DNA of 10,114 nt from Candidatus Sabulitectum sp. (GCA_029934845.1 JAOZLN010000061.1:1-10114), one strand, 5' to 3'; shown: positions 1 to 5,853, counted from the stretch's first letter. Numbers and translations are program-made. The notes: generated by a model not told the origin, from the letters alone.

Positions 1-465
1 AATTGCGGAGGTAGAGGGTATACTCTGAAGAAGAAATGTTCCACTTGCAGTGGAACGGGAGAAGTTCAGAGCAACGAGAAGGTCTCACTTGGAATTCCTC
101 CTGGTGCAAGTGACGGTACTACTCTTAGAACCTCTGTTGGAGGCACTACGGTCCTGGTGCAATTACGAGTGAAGAAAGACAGATTCTTTACCAGACAGGG
201 CAGAGATATTCTATGCAGCGTGACGGTTTCTGCATCTCAGGCTGTTCTTGGATCAGCGCTTATGGTAAGAACGCTTGACGGGAAAGTGAAACTCAAGATA
301 AAACCGGGAACACAGCCTGGAACTGTTTTAAGAATGCGAGGTAAAGGAGTAGTTCACAATGGTGTAACTGGTGATCAACTGGTTACTGTTGTGGTTAAAC
401 TTCCTGCAGAGCTCAGTGATGAACAGCGTTTACTTTGGACAAAAATGAAAGAGGCCGGTTTTTAA
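1..465 (+). CDS. dnaJ: Chaperone protein DnaJ, C-terminal part (5' end outside window)
   Basis: DnaJ is the Hsp40 co-chaperone that delivers unfolded clients to DnaK and stimulates its ATPase. The reading frame is open from base 1. The visible part starts inside the zinc-finger region: the tail of the third CxxCxGxG repeat (CGGRG, bases 4-18) and the whole fourth repeat (CSTCSGTG, bases 37-60). The two C-terminal beta-sandwich client-binding domains follow, with the family signatures IPPGASDGTTLR, TLDGKVKLKI, GTQPGTVLRMRGKG and a final LSDEQRLLWTKM helix. The J-domain and Gly/Phe region lie upstream of the window. The segment after TTLR is about nine residues shorter than in typical DnaJ: the glycine-rich GEGEAG...GDLYV stretch is reduced to TSVGGTTVLV. 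The zinc motifs mark it as type I DnaJ rather than CbpA. Identification is secure; the cause of the shortened loop is unknown. Confidence 0.95.
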   Translation, partial: NCGGRGYTLKKKCSTCSGTGEVQSNEKVSLGIPPGASDGTTLRTSVGGTTVLVQLRVKKDRFFTRQGRDILCSVTVSASQAVLGSALMVRTLDGKVKLKIKPGTQPGTVLRMRGKGVVHNGVTGDQLVTVVVKLPAELSDEQRLLWTKMKEAGF

Positions 466-480
466 CCGAATGGAGAGAAC

Positions 481-660
481 TTGAATTATTCATATCTTAT
501 TCTTGTGGCAATTGGGCTTTTTCTGTCAATATTTGGATTTATCAGAAACGGCAAAAGTCAGGGGAATACCCTGGGATCTGCCCTGATGTTTCTTTTGGGC
601 ATCATATCACTTACTTTTGGTATTCTGCTTACTAACGTTCCGGGTTTTTTTGCAGGTTAG
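481..660 (+). CDS. Small two-helix membrane protein, function unknown
   Basis: This 59-residue frame starts at TTG 481, with GGAGAG at 472-477 as ribosome binding site (GGAG five bases before the start), only 15 bases after the dnaJ stop. The product is almost entirely hydrophobic: helix one at about residues 5-20 (YLILVAIGLFLSIFGF), a short polar loop with basic residues (IRNGKSQGNTLG), and helix two at about residues 33-51 (SALMFLLGIISLTFGILLT). It ends in a Phe/Gly tail. I do not recognise the family. The spacing suggests co-transcription with dnaJ, but nothing shows that the two act together. An overlapping +2 frame starting at ATG 435 is longer but has no ribosome binding site and lacks the coherent two-helix pattern, so I prefer this frame. 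The small size and non-ATG start mean it may be missed by gene callers. Confidence 0.65.
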   Translation: MNYSYLILVAIGLFLSIFGFIRNGKSQGNTLGSALMFLLGIISLTFGILLTNVPGFFAG

Positions 661-661
661 C

Positions 662-1465
662 TTAGCTCACAAAACCAAGTCTCTTGAGTTTTGAGTAGAA
701 CGAGTCAAGGAGAGTATCGTTCGGATGTCTTTTTACCGCCTCCGCAACCATCTTTCCCGCCTCTTCAAATTTGTCATCTTTTACCGCAGTTCTTATCCTG
801 TCTGCCCATAAAAGAGCTTCGCCATCCTGATTCTCATTCTCGGGTTCTTCCTGTGGTATGATGATTTCATCTTCCGATACCGGGTTGACCTTTTGGTCAT
901 GATCTTTTGAGGAAATAGTTGCGTGGACTTTTTCGATACTGTTAAGAAGATCTTCCAGCCCTTTGGTCGCTGGAAACAGATCGAATGCTTTTCGTGAAGC
1001 AGCTATTGACTTCTCTATATCGCCTTCTGAAAGTTTTTTCGCTCCGATCTTAACAAGATTTCCTGCCCGGATCCTGTTCTTGAGCTGTTGCAGTTTCTTA
1101 TCTGCTGTCTGTTCGTCCGGGAAAAGCTGTACAGCCTTTTTAAGATAAGCCAGCGCTTTGGAATCGTTTCCAGCTGCCAGGGCTTCGTCCGAGAGTCTGA
1201 AGATTTTTTCGAGCTTTGAATCCATGTTTACGGTTTCGTTCCTTTCAGTACTGAGCCCACTAACGGAAATGTTTTCCGGATGATCGTCTTTGTCAAGGTA
1301 ACTTGTATTTCCTCCCCGTTCCATTGCAATCAAGGTCTCTGTTATAACAATTTCACCGGGATCAATCACCAGCGCTTTCTTTATTGAATCAAGCGCCCGG
1401 TTTCTATCACCCTGATTTGAGTACCTTCTGGCTTGAATAAGATGAGTTTTAACTCTGTTCTTCAT
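662..1465 (-). CDS. TPR-like helical-repeat protein, soluble
   Basis: The frame encodes 267 residues from ATG at 1465, read leftwards. I chose this start because AAGGGGAG sits nine bases before it; the TTG at 1492 would add nine residues and has no such site. The protein has three or more paired-helix units of tetratricopeptide type: residues 8-36 (ending ALVIDP), 88-117 (AGNDSKALAYLKKAVQLFPDE), 136-166 (SEGDIEKSIAASRKAFDLFP) and 216-250 (DDKFEEAGKMVAEAVKRHPND). Acidic, probably disordered linkers at about 55-80 and 185-215 separate them. There is no signal peptide, membrane helix or catalytic motif, so it is probably a cytoplasmic scaffold or adaptor. It is convergent with the dnaJ unit, its stop one base from that unit's last stop, and divergent from the carboxyltransferase gene. 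Partner and function cannot be read from the sequence. Confidence 0.8.
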   Translation of the reverse strand: MKNRVKTHLIQARRYSNQGDRNRALDSIKKALVIDPGEIVITETLIAMERGGNTSYLDKDDHPENISVSGLSTERNETVNMDSKLEKIFRLSDEALAAGNDSKALAYLKKAVQLFPDEQTADKKLQQLKNRIRAGNLVKIGAKKLSEGDIEKSIAASRKAFDLFPATKGLEDLLNSIEKVHATISSKDHDQKVNPVSEDEIIIPQEEPENENQDGEALLWADRIRTAVKDDKFEEAGKMVAEAVKRHPNDTLLDSFYSKLKRLGFVS

Positions 1466-1499
1466 CGTCAGAAACTCCCCTTGATCTTGCAACCTTAAG

Positions 1500-1524
1500 A
1501 CAAGCAGTTCAGTATCATGCTTGT
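1500..1524. repeat. Inverted repeat in the leader of the TPR-like gene
   Basis: Perfect 7-base arms ACAAGCA (1500-1506) and TGCTTGT (1518-1524) surround an 11-base spacer, 35 bases upstream of the TPR-like start. It could be a repressor site or an RNA hairpin in that gene's leader. It has no T-run on either side, so it is not a terminator. No promoter for the leftward gene could be placed with confidence. Seven-base arms can arise by chance in an intergenic region of this size. Confidence 0.35.
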
Positions 1525-1584
1525 TTCAGGTGCAATCCGCCTGTGTCTTATTTGCAGATGTAACACTATGCCATCCAGTTTCAA

Positions 1585-1603
1585 TATAATTCCCTACGGG
1601 AAT
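1585..1603 (+). promoter_or_regulatory. Probable promoter of the carboxyltransferase gene, with operator-like inverted repeat
   Basis: A perfect -10 hexamer TATAAT lies at 1585-1590, placing the transcript start near 1597 and giving a leader of about 45 bases before the ATG at 1642. The -35 is poor: the best options are TAACAC at 1561-1566 (18-base spacer) or GTAACA at 1560-1565 (19). A perfect inverted repeat, ATTCCC-TAC-GGGAAT (1589-1603), overlaps the end of the -10 and the expected start point. That is where a repressor would block polymerase, and the weak -35 would also suit activator dependence. Both regulatory ideas are inference. Confidence 0.5.
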
Positions 1604-1641
1604 CGGAGAAACCCCTCACTGATAATGCGGAAAGAGATGTA

Positions 1642-3366
1642 ATGTCAATAAAGAATTTCTTCCTGAGAAGACCTGCTCCAAAAATGGAAGCTGTGTCGCG
1701 TGACTCGGTCGAGTTTGTGGATTTGAGCCTGCGGGATGGTCAGCAGTCTCTGCTTGCCACAAGAATGTCCACTGAACAAGTTCTCAGGCTTCTTCCACTT
1801 ATTCTGAACACAGGTGTCAACCTTATGGAAGTATGGGGTGGGGCAACGCTGGATAGTGCTATGAGGTACCTGGGAGAGAATCCTTTCAGCCGTCTTCAAA
1901 AGATGAGTGATATGGCAAAGCCTTTCAACACAGGATTAAGGGCTCTTTCCAGAGGGCAGAATCTGTTTGGTTACGACCCTTATCCGGATGATATTGTAAG
2001 AGATTTTAACAGAGAGGCGGTGAAGGCAGGGGCAAGCGTAATGCGCATCTTTGATGCCTTGAATTACACCCCGAATTTCAAAGCCGCACTGGATGGGGTA
2101 AACGAGGCAGGTGGTATTTTTGATGCTGCAGTCTGCTACACCACCGGGTCGCCGTACAGCATTGACCACTTTGTTAAGAAATGCGTAGAGCTTGAAAAAA
2201 TGGGCGCTCACATGGTAAGCGACAAGGATATGGCTGGTCTGAAAACACCTGCGGAGGCATGGGAGTATTACCGTGCTCTCAAAAAAGCTCTTACGGTACC
2301 AGTTGTCTCACACACCCATTGTACCCCCGGGTATGGTCATATCTCTGCTGTAATTGCCATGCTTGCAGGCATAGACAAGATCGACACTGCTTTTCTTCCA
2401 CTGGCCGGAGGATCATCTCACCCATCCATTGAGATTCTTTCTCTTTTTGCAGAAGTTCTTGGCATACCTACAGGTCTGGATCTTTCAGAAAAGGTGTTAA
2501 AACCAATTCATGCTGAAATGTATGCAGTTGTGGCAGAGGTTGAAAAGAAATTCGATCTGAAAATTCACAGATCGGTCTGGCCTGGAAGAGAAAAGCTGCT
2601 TCCCATGGTGGAGGATGTTCTTGACAATCTGGCCCAGGGCAAAATAGACAGAGCTCTGGAAGTAACCCATGCCATGGAGCAGGCCTGCGGATTTCCCAAG
2701 CCGAATATGGAAGTACTCAGAGCTCAGATTCCGGGCGGTATGTACAGCAATTTTGTCAACCAGCTTGCAAGAGACAACAAGTCCGAGTACCTTGACAGGG
2801 CTTTGGAGGCGGTTCAGGATATCAGGCGTAAGGCGGGCTGGTGCCCGCTGGTTACTCCAACCTCGCAGATTGTTGGAGTGAAAGCATACTTTACAGCAAT
2901 GGGCAAATCCGTGAACCCTGTTCAATATTTTAATCTGATCGCCGGTTTTTACGGAAAAACTCCATTTTCGATAGATCCTGACTACCGGGAAGAAGTGTGC
3001 GGGTTCAGAGACGAGAGAGAGTACGATTCTTCAGGATTTGACAGAAGAATACCTTTTGCTTCAGGTACAGAGCTGCCTCTTGCAGAGACAACCCACGAGA
3101 AGCTTCTTTACTATCTTTTCCCTGACAGTTCCGGCAAAAGCTATCTTGAGGGGCTCAGACAGTCGGAGTGGGTATCTACAGCCGGGGAAAGAAGCAGGCA
3201 CCAGGAAGAAGAGAGAGAAAGTAGAAGGGCAATGCTGGAAGCCAACTCTCTTATGAACCGCTTTTCAGACGATATGGATTCTCTTTCGGAGAGGCTTTCA
3301 GGCGCAGTAGGAAATGGCAATACCTCCTACTTGAACAGCACTGAAAGTGATTCTTCGGAAACGTAG
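1642..3366 (+). CDS. oadA: Biotin-dependent carboxyltransferase subunit (oxaloacetate decarboxylase alpha / pyruvate carboxylase subunit B type)
   Basis: A 574-residue carboxyltransferase of the DRE-TIM metallolyase family, which moves CO2 between carboxybiotin and pyruvate/oxaloacetate. Visible family features are LRDGQQSLLATR (residues 30-41, metal ligand D32), RGQNLFGY (104-111), MRIFDALN (134-141), DKDMAGL (194-200, the lysine K195 that is carboxylated in the family), the metal-binding HTH at 224-226, and PTSQIVG (406-412) with catalytic Thr407. The conserved C-terminal helical domain follows to about residue 510. Family proteins often continue into a biotinyl domain, but no AMKM-like motif is present. 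The protein instead ends in a charged, then Ser/Thr-rich tail (about 511-574), so the biotin carrier must be a separate protein not encoded here. Without neighbouring subunits, sodium-pump decarboxylase, two-subunit pyruvate carboxylase and transcarboxylase 5S roles cannot be separated. The start has GGAAAGAG just upstream. The gene appears monocistronic, with a terminator straight after it. Confidence 0.9.
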   Translation: MSIKNFFLRRPAPKMEAVSRDSVEFVDLSLRDGQQSLLATRMSTEQVLRLLPLILNTGVNLMEVWGGATLDSAMRYLGENPFSRLQKMSDMAKPFNTGLRALSRGQNLFGYDPYPDDIVRDFNREAVKAGASVMRIFDALNYTPNFKAALDGVNEAGGIFDAAVCYTTGSPYSIDHFVKKCVELEKMGAHMVSDKDMAGLKTPAEAWEYYRALKKALTVPVVSHTHCTPGYGHISAVIAMLAGIDKIDTAFLPLAGGSSHPSIEILSLFAEVLGIPTGLDLSEKVLKPIHAEMYAVVAEVEKKFDLKIHRSVWPGREKLLPMVEDVLDNLAQGKIDRALEVTHAMEQACGFPKPNMEVLRAQIPGGMYSNFVNQLARDNKSEYLDRALEAVQDIRRKAGWCPLVTPTSQIVGVKAYFTAMGKSVNPVQYFNLIAGFYGKTPFSIDPDYREEVCGFRDEREYDSSGFDRRIPFASGTELPLAETTHEKLLYYLFPDSSGKSYLEGLRQSEWVSTAGERSRHQEEERESRRAMLEANSLMNRFSDDMDSLSERLSGAVGNGNTSYLNSTESDSSET

Positions 3367-3383
3367 CAACTTCATGTATGGTG

Positions 3384-3418
3384 AAAGACCTGGAACCCTT
3401 TACCGGTTTCAGGTCTTT
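3384..3418 (+). terminator. Intrinsic terminator after the carboxyltransferase gene
   Basis: A 14-base-pair stem (3384-3397 with 3405-3418, one G-U pair) closes a 7-base loop, CTTTACC. It begins 18 bases after the stop codon. The right arm ends in CTTT followed by ATCTATATT, a weak U-tract partly inside the stem. The stem is strong enough to make termination likely. The left arm starts AAAGACC, so partial function in the reverse direction is conceivable, although the nearest leftward gene is far away. Confidence 0.75.
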
Positions 3419-3427
3419 ATCTATATT
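3399..3427 (+). promoter_or_regulatory. Candidate promoter of the metK operon, nested in the preceding terminator
   Basis: TTTACC (3399-3404, four of six matches to the -35 consensus) and TATATT (3422-3427, five of six to the -10) are separated by exactly 17 bases. The predicted start near 3434 falls just before the first base pair of the riboswitch at 3437, the expected arrangement for a leader aptamer. The -35 lies in the loop of the upstream terminator. The agreement of promoter, start point and aptamer boundary supports the call, but it rests on consensus matching alone. Confidence 0.6.
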
Positions 3428-3436
3428 GCAAGCACG

Positions 3437-3490
3437 TGTGGATTGATTTGAGGTGTATTGCAACCACAATAAAAAAAGTGCTAAAAAGCC
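3437..3490 (+). promoter_or_regulatory. SAM-II riboswitch aptamer in the metK leader
   Basis: SAM-II aptamers are compact H-type pseudoknots that bind S-adenosylmethionine. Stem P1 is TGTGG (3437-3441) with CCACA (3464-3468). The loop carries the conserved TGATTTG (3444-3450) and GTATTGCAA (3455-3463); the linker ATAAAAAAAG precedes the conserved GCTAAAAAG (3480-3488). The pseudoknot pairs GC 3460-3461 with GC 3480-3481, continues through T-A pairs, and closes with GG 3452-3453 to CC 3489-3490. As I recall, the crystallised marine SAM-II aptamer has the same blocks in the same order (TGATTT, GTATTGCAA, ATAAA, GCTAAAAAG) but with CC/GG at the closing pairs and a different P1, so the differences are compensatory. 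Location ahead of metK fits the ligand. The class is known mainly from Alphaproteobacteria and Bacteroidetes. A covariance-model score has not been run. Confidence 0.88.
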
Positions 3491-3538
3491 GTCAGCCATT
3501 GCCTCATGGTCGTCGGATGACGGCTGTTTTTGTTTTTT
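3483..3538 (+). terminator. Intrinsic terminator hairpin in the metK leader (riboswitch expression platform)
   Basis: AGCCGTCA (3487-3494) pairs with TGACGGCT (3518-3525). The flanking AAAAA (3483-3487) and TTTTT (3527-3531) can extend the stem past a bulged G. A small inner hairpin, CCAT/ATGG (3496-3499 with 3506-3509), fills the loop. TTTTT-G-TTTTTT follows, a strong U-tract ending 19 bases before the metK start, so this would stop transcription before the operon. Its left arm shares bases 3483-3490 with the 3' strand of the SAM-II pseudoknot, so the two folds compete. A weaker alternative hairpin (3507-3514 with 3519-3526) could act as antiterminator by occupying the right arm. Confidence 0.8.
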
Positions 3539-3557
3539 GAGAGGAATGGAGATTTTC

Positions 3558-4718
3558 ATGAGAAAGATGTTTACAAGCGAGTCAGTTTCGGAAGGGCATC
3601 CTGATAAAATTTGTGATCAGATATCTGATGCGGTACTTGACGCGCATCTTGCACTGGATCCCAATGCACATGTCGCATGCGAAACACTGGTAACTACTAA
3701 TTTCTGTCTTCTGGCAGGAGAAGTGAAAGCCAGAGGTGAAGTTGATTATGTGCAGCTGGCAAAAGACACCATTATGGATATTGGCTACACTCTTCCCGAG
3801 ATCGGGTTTCACTTTGAAAAGAATGATTATCAGATCAGATTGCACTCCCAGTCAACTGATATTGATAACGGTGTGGTAAGCCATGAGGGTGCCGGTGATC
3901 AGGGAATGATGTTTGGATTTGCATGCAACGAGACCAAAGCTCTTATGCCCTACCCGATACACCTGTCTCACAGAATTCTGGAGCGGTTGAGTGAAGCCAG
4001 AAGAAGTGGTGATATAAAGTGGGCAAGACCTGATGCTAAAAGTCAGGTAACAGTAGAGTACGAGAATGGCAGACCGGTTGCTATTGCCGACATTCTTATG
4101 TCGATCCATCATGCTGAAGGACAGAGCAGAGATGCAATGCAGGCGGAAATCAGGGAAAAGATCATAAATCCCGTGCTGGAAAATTTTGTTCCATATATTG
4201 AATGGAGCGGGCATTTCACCTACAACCCTGCCGGGGATTTCGTTATTGGCGGTCCCGATGGAGATACAGGGTTGACTGGCAGGAAGATAATTGTTGATAC
4301 CTATGGTGGAATGGGGCGCCATGGCGGCGGTGCTTTCAGCGGAAAGGACAGCACTAAAGTAGACAGAAGTGCTGCATATATGGCAAGATATATTGCGAAG
4401 AACATTGTTGCCTCCGGCGTAGCCGACAGATGCGAGATTCAGCTTGCTTATGCAATAGGGCAGTCGGAACCGGTCAGTGTACGGGTCGATACTTTCGGAA
4501 CAGAGAGAGTAGGGAATGTTTCTGCCATAGAAGAGGCAGTCAGGGCAATATTCCCGTTGAAACCCTATGAAATAATTACTTCACTTGGGCTTCGTAAGCC
4601 TATTTTCAGAAAGACTGCAGTTTTTGGGCACTTTGGAAGAATTCCCGGAGAAAAGGGTTGTTTCTCCTGGGAAAAGACTGATAAGGCCGGAGAGCTTGCG
4701 TCTGTCTTGCTTAAGTAG
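3558..4718 (+). CDS. metK: S-adenosylmethionine synthetase
   Basis: MetK condenses methionine and ATP into S-adenosylmethionine, the main cellular methyl donor, in the cytoplasm as a dimer-of-dimers. The 386-residue product has the usual family length and all signatures: GHPDK (13-17) near the N-terminus, GAGDQGMMFGFA (111-122), the GGPDGDTGLTGRK stretch (231-243) and GGGAFSGKDSTKVDRSAAY (256-274) with the phosphate-binding and lysine/aspartate active-site residues. I start it at ATG 3558 because GGAG ends six bases before it and MRKMFTSESVSEGHPDK matches the family start. An in-frame ATG at 3546 is less likely. A GTG at 3453 would run translation through the riboswitch and terminator and is not credible. 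It is the first gene of a tightly spaced operon, and the leader predicts regulation by its own product. Confidence 0.97.
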   Translation: MRKMFTSESVSEGHPDKICDQISDAVLDAHLALDPNAHVACETLVTTNFCLLAGEVKARGEVDYVQLAKDTIMDIGYTLPEIGFHFEKNDYQIRLHSQSTDIDNGVVSHEGAGDQGMMFGFACNETKALMPYPIHLSHRILERLSEARRSGDIKWARPDAKSQVTVEYENGRPVAIADILMSIHHAEGQSRDAMQAEIREKIINPVLENFVPYIEWSGHFTYNPAGDFVIGGPDGDTGLTGRKIIVDTYGGMGRHGGGAFSGKDSTKVDRSAAYMARYIAKNIVASGVADRCEIQLAYAIGQSEPVSVRVDTFGTERVGNVSAIEEAVRAIFPLKPYEIITSLGLRKPIFRKTAVFGHFGRIPGEKGCFSWEKTDKAGELASVLLK

Positions 4719-4729
4719 GAGCAGTGCCT

Positions 4730-5851
4730 ATGATCCGATCAGTTCTGATAAGTGTTTATCTGGTTTTGTCTGGTGATGCTGGAATTGACAGCCTGGATGC
4801 CAGGCTTGATCAGACCAGAATTTATCTTGAAGAGCTGGAAGACAGACAGGCATCCAGCGAAGAGATTCTTCTGGGTATTCATGAGCACCTGGGGGTGGCT
4901 CGCAGCTATTACAACGAACTCGCTGTTCGTGAAGCCAGAATTACAATGGACATCCACAGCATTGACCAGAGATGGTTTCTAACAGATTCGGCAAGAGCGG
5001 AACTGGAGACCGGTGTTGAAGAGTACATTCTCTTCCTTTATTCCCACCGGAGGCTTGTGGGTTCTTCTGTTCTGTTCGCACCTGGTGGAGTCAGCAGATA
5101 TCTCAGACGGATGTCCTTCATGGACCATTTGGCAGAGAGTGCCATAGAGCAGATGCAGCTTCTTGAGCAGTCTGGAGATTCTCTTTCGGCGTACCGTGAT
5201 TCTCTTGAAATACTGGTAGAGAATGTAAGAGTATTGAGACTTCAGATGCAGGAGGCTCAGGAACGAATATACAGAGAGGAAGAAAGGCAGACTCTGCTTC
5301 GTCAAAGCCTGGAAAATGAGATTGTTGCTGCAAGAGATTCCGCAGAGGCAATGGAGCAGCGCAGACAGCAGCTTTCTGCATTCGTAACTACCCTGAGATC
5401 TACCGTTTCGACGGCTTCAATTCCGTCGGCAGATATATCTTCAACCGCCTTCTTCGCTGTTAATCGGGGGAATATAGGCTGGCCTGTAAGGGGTACTGTG
5501 GTGAGGGGATTCGGGCTGGACACGGATCCGGTGTATGGAACAGAAACGGTCAGTGACGGCATAGCAATTGCTGTTGCCGGGAACTCGGCGAGGGTTTCTG
5601 CTATAGGTTCCGGGGTCGTTCTTTATGCAAGAGAGTATCTTACCATGGGAAGAATGGTCATTCTGGACCACCTTGATGGTTACTACAGTGTATATGCACA
5701 CCTTGGAAGCCTTGAAGTGGCCAGGGGAGAAACTCTGGAGCCGGGATCATTCCTGGGCATGACAGGCCCTCTTCCAGGGGGAAGATCCGGTTGCTATCTT
5801 GAAATTCGCCGTGCCGGCCAACCGGTTAACCCGCTTGAGTATCTGGAGTAA
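4730..5851 (+). CDS. EnvC-like coiled-coil protein with degenerate LytM/M23 domain
   Basis: A 373-residue exported protein. I start it at ATG 4730, with AGGAG eight bases upstream; GTG 4724 is too close to that site. A short N-terminal hydrophobic stretch (VLISVYLVLSG, residues 5-15) looks like a Sec signal peptide. Residues about 20-225 are charged and heptad-like, i.e. coiled coil, and 250-373 form a LytM/M23 domain (NIGWPVRGTVVRGFG...NPLEYL). Active M23 peptidases need zinc ligands in HxxxD and HxH motifs. Here the first region reads VSDGIAIAV (274-282) with no His ligand, and the second reads GCYLEIR (354-360) where HLHFEIR is expected; only the YAHL histidine (322-325) remains. This pattern resembles EnvC, which activates cell-division amidases instead of cutting peptidoglycan itself. 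A role in daughter-cell separation is inferred from the family. The gene lies between metK (11-base gap) and holB (2-base gap). Confidence 0.82.
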   Translation: MIRSVLISVYLVLSGDAGIDSLDARLDQTRIYLEELEDRQASSEEILLGIHEHLGVARSYYNELAVREARITMDIHSIDQRWFLTDSARAELETGVEEYILFLYSHRRLVGSSVLFAPGGVSRYLRRMSFMDHLAESAIEQMQLLEQSGDSLSAYRDSLEILVENVRVLRLQMQEAQERIYREEERQTLLRQSLENEIVAARDSAEAMEQRRQQLSAFVTTLRSTVSTASIPSADISSTAFFAVNRGNIGWPVRGTVVRGFGLDTDPVYGTETVSDGIAIAVAGNSARVSAIGSGVVLYAREYLTMGRMVILDHLDGYYSVYAHLGSLEVARGETLEPGSFLGMTGPLPGGRSGCYLEIRRAGQPVNPLEYLE

Positions 5852-5853
5852 AG

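Noticed and set aside
435..635. Overlapping 66-codon frame starting inside the dnaJ end
   Set aside because: It lacks a ribosome binding site and has an incoherent composition; the other frame from TTG 481 has a good site and a clear two-helix product.
643..676. Possible bidirectional terminator from GGTTTT (643-648) and AAAACC (671-676)
   Set aside because: The stem is weak with a large loop, and no T-run follows on either strand.
1466..1492. Nine-residue extension of the TPR-like protein from TTG 1492
   Set aside because: The strong AAGGGGAG site would lie inside that extension and is correctly spaced for ATG 1465.
1309..3350. Shared hexapeptide GNTSYL in the TPR-like protein and the carboxyltransferase tail
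   Set aside because: The two copies use different codons and differ around the hexapeptide, so recent duplication is not supported; a chance match is more likely.
3453..3557. N-terminal extension of MetK from GTG 3453
   Set aside because: The extra 35 residues are translated riboswitch and terminator with no family similarity; ATG 3558 has a ribosome binding site and the standard MetK start.
3419..3557. SAM-I (S-box) riboswitch or T-box in the metK leader
   Set aside because: The leader is far too short for either, and no S-box core or T-box sequence is present; SAM-II explains the conserved blocks.
4557..4578. TTGAAA followed by TAATTA near the metK end as an internal promoter
   Set aside because: The spacer is about nine bases, far from the usual 16-18.
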